DNA of 64,000 nucleotides, taken from NCBI GenBank assembly GCA_002633005.1, contig NMRA01000326.1:437972-501971 (forward strand), read 5' to 3'. Positions within the stretch are counted from its first letter, which is position 1; every line of letters starts with the position of its first letter. This document shows, piece after piece, positions 28,901 through 40,900 of this stretch. The translations under genes and the position numbers were made by a program. Under the pieces are notes generated by a model, which searched no databases, was not told the DNA's origin, and saw only the letters and a program-made list of their open reading frames with translations. Source of the stretch: Phoronis australis (lineage: Eukaryota; Phoronida; Phoronidae).

Positions 28901-31900
28901 TACTTGTACATTTAAAAATAGTAACACAGTTTTCATGCTGAAATTCATCCTGGAACAAAGTCAAAATGAACAAAATCCAGTGGCGGATGGGGGGGGGGGT
29001 CGCTTTGCGAATTGCCAACTAGCATATGCGTGCACCCAAGGGAGCTCGGGGGGCGAATGCACAATGCATAGCTCTTGAATAAACCCCGTTTGCCTTTTTT
29101 TAGTAATAAGGTCCAAAACCCAAAAATTCGAGACCCCTGCATCCCAACATTTTAGGCTGGACGGCCGCATGTGGCGAAATTCTGGTTATTCCTGTGCCCT
29201 GCCCCCTTAACTCAGAATCCTAGATCAACACCTGAAATCCTTTAGACTTTTGTGTAATATGGTAACAGCAGCCGATTGTTTCATCAAACTCGTTTCACTA
29301 AGCTCACAAAAACACATGTACAAGTGTAAAGACACGCCACTCAAGTTTTGCTTCCTGTTTTAGATGGCAAATGGGTGTACGAAAACAAAAATATTGACAT
29401 AAAGAAAGGCGATCGAGTATATTATTGGATATACCAGGTTCGTTATGGCCTTGGAGAACAACTGACGAACCAGATGCACACCGTGTCAAAGGGAGGCAGT
29501 GGCAACACAGGCGGAAATACAGGTGGAAATACAGGTGGAAATACAGGTAAGAAGGCTGTGAGACGCGCAAGGAACAAAGTTAGGCATCGCTAAGTGTGCA
29601 TAATTAAGCGTTAATGAAAAGTTGTTTCATGGTGCTTTGGGTAGAGGTTTGAATTGGTATGTTAGAGGAAAGGTTTCTTAAATATTGCCCTTAATTGGCG
29701 TTACAGCCACGGCAAAGCATTGAGACATATTTGATGTATTTACACGACTGCAAATTTAAAACCTTTTAGTTGAACGTTTTAGTTCAAACAATTTAATATA
29801 AGAATGCGTTTTGTTTACATGATAAGTTTGATACTACTACGAAGTTAGTTGAGCGTAAGCTGTGTGTTCTCGTTCTAAGTGTTATTAGCAATGTTAACCT
29901 GTTCAGTGTTCTAATGTATGGTTTATTTGGTTAAAAGCTGTTCCCACAACTAGTCTACAAATTCTGTAAAATACAAAATAGAATACTTTGTAAAATATTT
30001 TGTAGGTGTATCTAGTCTTTGCTTTTGGCTGCCGTATTGTTCTACCATTCCGTTGATAGCAGAATACAGAAAAAGAAGTAGGCAGCTTCATGCCGAAATT
30101 TACAGGCACGTCTGTGCCAGTGAGCGCGTGTGACAACTCATCACCTGTGGTCATTGCATGTACACTGTTAGGAAAGACACATTTTTAGATAAACTGAAAT
30201 ATGAGGTTTGTAGGTGGCAACCTTCGACTTGTGTTGGACGAGCAGTTCAACGGAAATTCCCTGAACACAAACAACTGGGACTTTGAAGTCACCACCTGGG
30301 GAGGAGGTGTGAGTATACATGTGTGACCCACTAGGGGAGCTGTGAGTATATGTGCACGTGACGCAAGGTGTGGGCCGTCTATTTGGTATTGATCACGTGG
30401 GCTCAGTCAGTAAAATTGTCTTAACGCGAAAGCTCGTCAAAGTTCCTGACGAAAGTACCATCTTGCAATGTCTAGTACGGAATGATTCACTTTCCCCGGT
30501 GAAGGAATTTCCTGAAATAATTCACAGAATTCACGATATTTGAAATACGCAGCAAGGAAAAACTTTGTAGTCACCACAAAGTTTCTAATCTCCCTCCCAC
30601 TTAAATAAAGGCGCGCAGGCGATCACAGTCAGCTGACTAACAAGATCAACAGTAATAGTAGATTATCATGTGTGACTGCACTCCGAATCTGACAGCTCAG
30701 TAAGCGGGTCAAGTAAGCAATGTACAAAAAATAATTAATATATTTGAATATTACGACACCTTTATAACTATTTTTATATAGTTAGGACTTATACCAGTTG
30801 CCTCTTAATTGGAATGACTGCTGCTTACATGTAAGTCGTCATCATTTTGTTTACATCCAAAGTCAAAGGTCACATTTCCCGTATAAGGGAAATGTACTGC
30901 GTCTGTCTTGCAATACCAAATAAGGAGACAGACTTTGCATTGTGGGAGAAAAGTCTATGAAATGACAGGCAGTTGACAGATCATTTTTCGAAATTTGAAA
31001 CCAAAAGAAAAATTCACAACAAAAATTCAAAAGCTTTACGCGCAAACCGTAAAGATGACTGGTGAGCAGGTTGAATTCTATCTCAGTAGCCCAGAGCCAA
31101 TCTGAATTATGCAAATTAGTCTTTTTTTCGCGTTCCACGCATCTTCAAGCTTACGTAAACGTAATTATCAACTAATTGTTTTTCACCAACAGACGAACAC
31201 ATTCTTTGTGAACGTTTGAGCAATTACTTCCTGACGTTTCGTTATTATGCGTTCACAACAACACCAGACTATATAGAGCATGCGAGCATCACAGTGTTCT
31301 CCCATAACGAAGCCATTGCGGTATGTTCGAAGATTTCTTGTAATCGCCAACAGCTCTTTCGCGCCTAGTCTGAACGTTGTTCAAGATTGTTGATGTTGTT
31401 CTAGTAACGTTACAAATAGTCTACCTTTTGTGAGTGTTGCCTTCGGCCATTTGATGCAACTAATGACATGTCATGCTCGTTTCGAAAGTCGTCAATGAAA
31501 ATTGTAAAGCATACACTCAACGAAAAAACTCGAACGTCGGGGTTCAGTGATCAACGTTCCCCTAACTCATTGAAGAAATCTGTAGAAAACATCAGCGATA
31601 GTTTACTAATACGGTGACTTTGAAGACAACTTGTTGACTACAATAACAATCACAAATGCACGAAATTCTGTGAAGTAACATCAGATTTTCTATCACGGGA
31701 GAAGCAGCTTTTAGAAGTCATCAGTTGGGCCGTTTAAGTTTCCCACATGGGACAATATCGTTGGCCAAATTTTGATCTCCGTCAGCTCTCTTGTGTCAGT
31801 CTACGTCACAGCATAGAACTCTCGGACTGGATTGCCACGCGCGGCTGAGATTGTCACGTGCCTGCGTGGGTAGTTGTTTGCGGCTTCTTGCTGTAGAATA

Positions 31901-34900
31901 TAGGACTGAGGGTGTTGTTTTGGAACAGAAAAAAGCCAGCCGAGTTCACGGCCCAACTCATTGGTCCTGCAAGTCAGCGCTTGTTCTATGCTCAGATCGA
32001 GTGGAGCTTATATAGACTGGGTCGAGGGGGTTGTGGGTCGTGGGTCGAGTGGGTCGTGGCGGTCCACTAGGGGATTTTAGAACAATCCGTTTTGTACAAA
32101 CGAAGTAAGTTTAGAACTGTTATCACCAAAAACTTCATCCGATCAAACTCTTTCTATATTTTTGCAATATTTAGCAGTTTTATGGCCCAGAAACGAAGGA
32201 TTATCTGTTCGCGATTCGGAAAGTCGGGAAGCCGACCGTGGATACTACTGCTGCCGAGCTGATCGGTGAAGCCATGTACACGTATAATAATTTCGAAAGT
32301 TTGCAGTTTAGAAGACTATTGGCCCTTCGGAATATCGGCTCTTACCGGTGGGAATTGTATTTCCATCTTTTGGCTGCTCGGACAAAAAGCCCTTCGAATT
32401 ATTGACCCTTAGGACCCATGGCGTTAATGGTCCTATATTCACATGTTCAAATGCTTTCAGACATGAGCTAACGATCTTATTGCTCATTTCTCACATGTTT
32501 ACACGCATAGCTTATTCCTCACATATTCATTCGCTTACAGACCATAGCTAATGGCCCTACTTCTCAGATATATTAACTCGCTTACAGACAATATTTAGCT
32601 AATGGCCCTATTCCTCACATATTCACTCACTTACAGACCACAGCTAATGTCCCTATTCCTCACATATATTAACTCGCTTACAGACAATATTTAGCTAATG
32701 ACCTCATTCCTCACATATTCACTCACTCACAGACCATAGCTAATGGCCCTATTCCTCACATATATTAACTCGCTTACAGACAATATTTAGCTAATGACCT
32801 CATTCCTCACATATTCACTCACTTACAGACCATAGCTAATGGCCCTATTCCTCACATTAACTCGCTTACAGACAGTATTTAGCTAATGACCCTATTTTTC
32901 ACATATTCTCTCACTTACAGACCATAGCTAATGGCCCTATTCCTCACATATATTAACTCGCTTACAGACAGTATTTAGCTAATGACCCTATTTTTCACAT
33001 ATTCACTCACTTACAGACCATAGCTAATGGCCCTATTCCTCACATATATTAACTCGCTTACAGACAATATTTAGCTAATGACCTCATTCCTCACATATTC
33101 ACTCGCTTACAGACCATAACTAATGGCCTTATTCCTCACATGTTTTCGTTCAATATTTTAATCAAACTAACGTGAAGTCAAAGCGGAACGAAATGAGCAA
33201 ATTTTTGTCAGAAACGGAAAGTATTATTCATGATCAGTTGCTTTGAATGAGAACAGCGTTTTTTGGGTCCATTTGATAAACCGCAGTCACGATTTGATTA
33301 CTTTTCTTTTCAGAACAACGAATTTCAAATTTACACACCAGAAAAGAAAAACACCTTCGTAAAGGATGGGAAACTTTTTATAAAACCAGTAAGTCTCAGC
33401 TTAAACATTAAATGTACTCAATTTCTCTAGAATATTGTTTTAACTATGTGTTATCTACGTGTGCATGTAGTTTCTACGGCTTGTTGTCAATTTGTGCAAT
33501 GTTGTAACTGAGTGCTTGTTGAATGACGCTCGTAAGACTTCTGTGACGGAGTGCCATATACTTGTATAAGCCGATGGGATTTACTCTTCCGTATATCAGG
33601 CGAATTTCATAGGACACAATCGAATACTTAGAATAAAATGAACATTTTTGGCTGTCAATGGTTGCAATCATCGCCAGGGAGATGGTTAGATGGACTTTCA
33701 GTGAAGTGGTGAAGTTCCCGCCTTAGGCCACGTAATACGTCATCAATGTCATTTTGATGGTGATCGGATGCATTGACAGTCGAAGGCTAAGTACTCGATT
33801 GTGTTCCATGAAATTTGCCTAATATTTGACTCACCAATTGGATGAAATTATTTTCTGAGCTTTTCTCTTCCTTTAGACTCTTACATCCGAAAGATTCGGG
33901 GAAGCATTTCTAACTTCTGGAGTATTGGATCTGAAAAGTAAGAATTTGAAACCATGAACATGATTAATGTATGCTAGATGCCGGTCAAAACGATACATCT
34001 TTAGAAACTAAGGCTTATATCTTATGTGTTATGCAAATTGATTCATGCACCGAATATGTTCATAGGAGAAGGCATTAAGTGCGCACGTCATGTCTTCAAT
34101 TTCGGTGCATATCTTGTCTGAAAGAAAACAGTTGTTCAAAGCAATATAAAAGTAGCTAGTCGACACTACGTGACACATTGTTTCTTTCCTTTGATTAATT
34201 ACAAGTCGACACTACGTGACGCATTGTTTCTTTCCTTTGATTAATTACAAGTCGACACTACGTGACACATTGTTTCTTTCCTTTGATTAATTACAAGTCG
34301 ACACTACGTGACACATTGTTTCTTTCCTTTGATTAATTACAAGTCGACACTACGTGACACATTGTTTCTTTCCTTTGATTAATTACAAGTCGACACTACG
34401 TGACACATTGTTTCTTTCCTTTGATTAATTACAAGTCGACACTACGTGACACATTGTTTCTTTCCTTTGATTAATTACAAGTCGACACTACGTGACACAT
34501 TGTTTCTTTCCTTTGATTAATTACAAGTCGACACTACGTGACACATTGTTTCTTTCCTTTGATTAATTACAAGTCGACACTACGTGACACATTGTTTCTT
34601 TCCTTTGATTAATTACAAGTCGACACTACGTGACACATTGTTTCTTTCCTTTGATTAATTACAAGTCGACACTACGTGACACATTGTTTCTTTCCTTTGA
34701 TTAATTACAAGTCGACACTACGTGACGCATTGTTTCTTTCCTTTGATTAATTACAAGTTTTATAACTCGGTGTATTTAACGCCATTCTACGCACTGTTTT
34801 AACAATTTCGACATTTCACTATTCCGCATGGGCAGTGCACCATAGGGGCTCGGGGGGGGGAGGGGGCTATAGCCCCACGTTTTTCAGTGCTGCGTCGCCC

Positions 34901-37900
34901 ATGTTCCAATACACCTTACTCTCACTCTCACGTTATTCCACTATTCCAACACACCGTACTCTCACTCTCACGTCATTTCACTATTCCGACACGTCTTACT
35001 CTCACTCTACGTCATTTCACTATTCCGATACACCTTACTCTCACTCTCACGTCATTTCACTATTCCGCCACGTCTTTCTCTCGCTCTCACGTCATGTCAC
35101 TATTCCGACACACCTTACTCTCACTCTCACGTTATTCTACTATTCCGACACACCGTACTCTCACTCTCACGTCATTGCACTATTCCGCCACGTCTTACTC
35201 TCGCTCTCACGTCATTTCACTATTCCGACACACCTTACTCTCACTCTCATGTCATTTCACTATTCCGACACGTCTTACTCTCACTCTAATAATAAATCCC
35301 GCTGTGAGGGGAATAGGGTCCGGGAAGGAAGAGTTATGCGCACGAGCAGGCGCGGGTCACATGTGCGTGATGAAGTCTTAGTGCCATGCTATTAGAAGAA
35401 AATAGCCGAAATTCGAAAGACTAGCTGTTACTTTTATATGTAGAAATCGAGAAGCTGTAAACGACAGCCTTAGATTTGGGAACATGTCTTCCCATGTAAC
35501 TGAACAGGACTAGTAATTGAGGACTTTAAAATGACATGACGCTCTTTTTGCAGAACTCTACGGGAAGTGTACGATGGGTGAAAATTGGGGATGTTTTAGA
35601 GAGGCCAAGTACGGTTTTATCTTGCCTACGATGTCTGGTAAAATCAACTCAAAGATTACTTTCAAATACGGTCGTGTAGAGGTCATGGCGAAGTTACCAC
35701 GTGGAGACTGGTTGTGGCCAGGTGAGTCGTAAGTACTTGGCCTCAAATTTACCTTTTGAGGTCTGGTTATGATGCGGTAAGCCATCAGTACTTGGCCTTA
35801 AATTTTCCTTGTGTGAACGCGTGCGTTCAGTAGCGCTAGGACTTACGCTAGAACGTAGCCAAAATCTAGCCAAAGTAACGTGTTTTCATATAAAATACAC
35901 GGCAATATCTCACCCAATCACGCGAAATCTTGCTTTTTAGCAAGGTCCTAGCGTTAGTGAGCGAGAGGCTGGTTGTGGCCAGGTGAGTCATGAGTACGTG
36001 ACCCTAAGTATACCTTGTGAGGTTTGTTTGTGACCGGGTGACTCATGAATACTTCATCGTAAATTTATCTTTTGAAGCCTGGTTGTGAACAGGTGAGTCA
36101 TGAGTACTTGATCATGAATTTACCATGTGAGGTCTGGCTGTGACCAGGTGAGACATGAGAACTTGACCGTAATTTTTTTTGGATCGTACATTTGTCAGTT
36201 ATAGACTGACTGTGACTGGGAAAGTCACGCTGGGCTGGATACCGTTGTTAGAGCGACGTTGATTCCACATGCATAAACGTAGAGACATTATTGACATAAC
36301 TAAACACGACTTCTTGATGCATCCTAATATCTTTGAGGTCTTTAATTGAAATGAACTATTAACACCATGATAACTACATGCCACTGAGTACGCCAAATAT
36401 TAGTGCATTCTTTGGCAAATCCTCCCAAAAGCAGAAATCATGTTGCATTGGAAATGCTAACGAGATTTTAATAATTTGGAATCTCCTGAGCCCAGAGTCA
36501 AATCACTGCAGGGCCCGGGATCAAATACTTTTACTCAAAATCGAACTCAAAATTACTTTGGGGATTTTCTATTCTACTTTTGTGAAAACCCAAAAAATGC
36601 CCGTTATTCTATGCTCGAGTATATAATGCCTTAAGGGGATGTTGCAAGAGGATTGTTTCTTTTTTGTTGGCATCATGGCAACACAAGTATAGCGTGGTGC
36701 AAGAGGAAGGTTTCACTTTGTTGGCACCATGGCAACACAAGTAAGGCGTGTTGCAAGAGGAAGGTTTCATTTTGTCAGCACCGTAGCAACATAAGTACGG
36801 CGTGTTGCAAGAGGATGGTTTCACTTTGTCGCTATCATGGCAATATATTGTCGATTTGTCATTAAATTCAGCCAGCATGCACTCATTTCTCTTGGCTTTC
36901 AAGGGTTTTACGAGAGGTATAGCAAGCATTGTCACTTTCCCCCCAACAGTAAAACTACTGACCCCTGTTGGTGGGAATGGAACGTTGTTTTCTAAACGAT
37001 ACGTTTAAATGAAAATATGCTGACCAAATGCTCCACAAATCACAGCGTGACGACATGGCAAACTGGTAAAACATGCTGTGAGATGCGTGCAGATAGGGTA
37101 AGCGGATAATACACATTATGAATAGTGTGCGGGAGATACATGCGTGAGAAACGTGCAGGTAGGGCATTAAGAGTAATATCGGTGGTGACAGGAATGCGCA
37201 TACTGAGCAAATGGGTGATAGATGCCTCGAAGAGCTTGTGTACACGGCAGTAGGGTGCTAATCCGATGAGGAGACAAATGAAATAATGCAGATGTTTCAA
37301 GATTAAGCATTCAATTGATATTATATATACCTCCGGATATGGGTGCGTGTGTATGATTTCTGTCTTTCTGTTTCACTAAGTTCTTAATAAAGCAGATTCT
37401 CTTTTCGTTCTTTCCAGCTATTTGGCTCCTTCCTAGGCCTTCAAGTTATGGTGGATGGCCAAGATCTGGAGAAATAGATCTTGTTGAAAGTAGAGGTAAA
37501 TAGGGTGGTTATGTTAAGTTAATTATATAAAATGTAGAATTTGGTTCTACCTGTAAGCTACTTTGGATCAAACGTTTCGACAGCCATGTCAAATATGACG
37601 TAAACAGACACGGGCGGAGTCAAAGGTGACATATGTACATCAAGAAGCGCCGTGGAGGAGGTGTAACGGTCCCCTATCAATTTAACAATAAATGTGCACC
37701 ATATAATCTAGGCCGAACGGGCGATTCCCTGGCTCCGAAAAAGCATATTTATTCTTACCTCCATTTTAAAATGCTTCGGTCAGGTACAATAGTTTTCAAA
37801 ATAATCTGGGCAACGCCAAAACTCCCCGTTGTCAGAATGAATTTCTGTTTTTTTTTAATTTCCTCTTCACAAACATTTCATTTTTCACATTATTTTCACC

Positions 37901-40900
37901 AGACTTCGTCTTTTGTGGTGCTTAGTGGACTACTGTAAGTCCTCAATGAAAACATCCCAAAAGTACACGTGCTTGTTGCAGGCAACAGAGACTACGGCAA
38001 CATCGGGATTCATCACATGGGATCCACCCTCCATTGGGGTACCAGCCCTGGTCAGAACCGCTGGGGGATGACACATAAGTCTTAGTGAGTAAACGATTCT
38101 GTCTGAGCTCAGGGATCCCATGTGGTTGTTGTGGCAATGATTGGCTTTGCTGGTTCCGTCGGGTCAACCGGCTAGGACAGCTGACTGGTTCTCGATGACG
38201 ACCTCCAGCTTTTAAATCAATCAGATGTCTTATAGGGTTGACGGAACCGGAGAAGTCAATCAAGTGCAACTATATTGTACCATGAACCTTTCCGTTAGAG
38301 GGGCATCTTTTGAAGATGTGGTGGGTTTGGTAACACTTTGTAATAATGTCACCAACCTTGGCTTGAATGTATTTGATGAATATGCATGGTAACCCTTTAT
38401 TGGATTTGTAGAAATACTACAAGTATTAGTATCGATGGCACACCTTTGATAAAGCCAACTCAGCGTATTAGCTTTATTCATGTCATTCTATTTTATGCGT
38501 GTTATGTTGTTGAAGAAGCAGTTGACAGAATTATTTGCAGTAGTTGCCATGGTAACTATTTTTGAACTTTCAAAACAGCGCTACTGCTCATTGGTGTTAG
38601 TAATTAGTTGATGCAAATCTAATACATTAGATGTATGCAGCTTTTATGTTGTTTTAAAAACGGCATATCAAAGTCTGTGTACAAGTTTTTGGGAGGGGCC
38701 ACTTATGATTTAAGCAAGGTTGCCTGCCTTGGCTTCAAATGACTGTCCTCAAGCCTAGTAAAATTTGTGACCTTGACCGGATAATACGTGGTCATCATAG
38801 TAACAATTAAGCTTACCAACACCAGTGAGGTTTACCAATGAGACAACTCAGGTACTTTTGGCAAGGTTGCCTTGTTCTAACGTGAAATGGCCCCCAAACA
38901 TAAAATTATTGATGATAACCACGACAACGGTGTATATTTCAGCTTGGAAACCCCTCAAGTTTCAAGGGAGGATCACTGTAAATACTTTGAACACGGTTCT
39001 ATGCTTTTAGCATGTCATTCCCATCAAATTTAAAACTAACATTACCACAATGACTTATGAATTAAAACTTGAACGTTTTAGTAACGCACCTTCTGGTAAA
39101 ACCTGGGCCGACGGAATGCATAAATACGTACTGGACTGGGATGAATCTGGAATCAGGTAGGTGTCTTAGCAACGTTAATAGATGAGTTTCACTTAGAAAT
39201 AAACACCAGACAAGTCAAGTGTCCATAGGTATGGATACAGAGTCAGTTCAAACGAATTTCAATACACCTACATAGGCTAGGGAGTCAGTACCGCCAGGTG
39301 TTAACAAGCGTGCATACTATGTCAGTCCAGTCTGGTGTCAATAGATCTGGATTAAGTCCAGTAAAGTATAAATGGGCCTTGAAACATATAGAAGAGATGA
39401 ACGTTTGGGGAAAATGTGTCAACTACCAATGCCTGATTTATCATCTGAAGACCGAAAAACTGGTGTCGATGGAGAGTGCAGGTTGAGGTTTGTCGACTGG
39501 AGATGGAAGAGAGTAAAACCGATATCGATCTCGGATAAAAACTGGTTGGTGGCGGGAGTGAACCTGGAGTCGACCGGTGCGAGGGTTACGCTCACAATTT
39601 CTTGTCTCCCCACTTAATTAAACCTCTCTATGCCTATGGCGGGTGGTCAGTGCTATCGTCTGAACCGGGACGGCAAAGTTGAGTCAGACGGGTCTGATGC
39701 AACAAGTCCTGGTAAAGCCAGCATAAGCACCTTTTGTGCGTAAACACTTTTGGAGGCCACCGTTATCTTTGACTGTGACCATCGACAAAACTGTCTTAAT
39801 TTTGTCGCCTGTCAGTCATGTTTTGCCAGTCCTTGTTTTTGAAAGTATTGTGGCTAATATCTAGACACTTTTGGATATTTTGCCGTCATTTTTAACAGAA
39901 ATCCATCAGTGAATGGCTTCTGTAATGACACCCAGAGAGACGGGTTAGGTTGTCCAACAAAACTGCAAGAGCGGCCGTTCGGCGACCAGCAGGCTTACGG
40001 ACACTGGACCCATATGGCTGCGTCGTGAGCTTGATGCTGGACTCGTCTGGATTGTGTCTGCTTCTGAACATATGTTCAATCATTCTTTTAATGCCACTGA
40101 TTTCTAGGTATGTGCCTCGTTGGAGACCCAGCGTGGACATTAACTCCATTTACTTTTAATTAAGACCATTTGCAATTGTTCATTAGACACATTACAGGTG
40201 GTTTCGTGACTTGAAAAGAAATGTCAGTTCATTAATGCTTATAAACAGGCTTTATAAGTTTTCTTTTCACGACCGGTCATTTTATGCGACAAACGTTGTC
40301 TCAAGCAATAACGAACTGCAAGTTGTTTGTTTCGTATCGAGCAGATTGTCCGACATTAGCTTGAAGAGTTGACAAAAAAGAGCGTTGGGTTGTTGGGGTG
40401 CTCTGTGATTCCATTACAAGTTCGGTGAACTTATACGTATTATAAAACTCGGGAAGTAAGGGTTTATAATTTCAAGGTAGCTGAGGTGAATCTTTGTAAA
40501 TGTCTAGTATCAATTTATATTCTGTGCTTCTGAGCTGTTGTCGTTTCATACTTGTGTTTACGAACACGAAATGGAGACAACTCAAATCCAAGATAGTAAC
40601 CAACAAGTTGTTTGTCAGCATCGTTTGTTTCACATGTACATCCGTTGTATGTATTCTTATTTGTCAGGCGTCTTACTCTCAACGCATTCTATGTAGACTT
40701 GGTCAGATTTCCACAACAGGTTCAAATATCGACTGGCATCTTTCAGAACGTACGTGGATGGTGTACAGGTTCTCAATGTGCGTACACCCAGTCAGGGGTA
40801 CTACAGATGGGGAAACTTCCCTGAGGGCAATGTTTGGGGTTCCGGATCCAAGGCGGCACCTTTTGACAAGCCGGTTAGTTTATGTTGCGAATATTCAATT

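Noticed and set aside
31190-31325. Possible extra glucanase exon after exon 4
   Set aside because: An acceptor-like site precedes it, but the phase needed contains stop codons, and exon 4 (phase 0) joins exon 5 at 33314 to give the conserved GGGNNEFQIYT.
34835-35395. Two overlapping ORFs of 164-186 codons with repeats such as SHVISLFRH
   Set aside because: They follow a 40-bp minisatellite; the unit length is not a multiple of three and both frames are open only because the unit lacks stops.
39892-40149. 85-codon antisense ORF over the candidate cassette exon
   Set aside because: No splice support on the − strand and no family resemblance; the sense-strand reading with matching phases is the better explanation.
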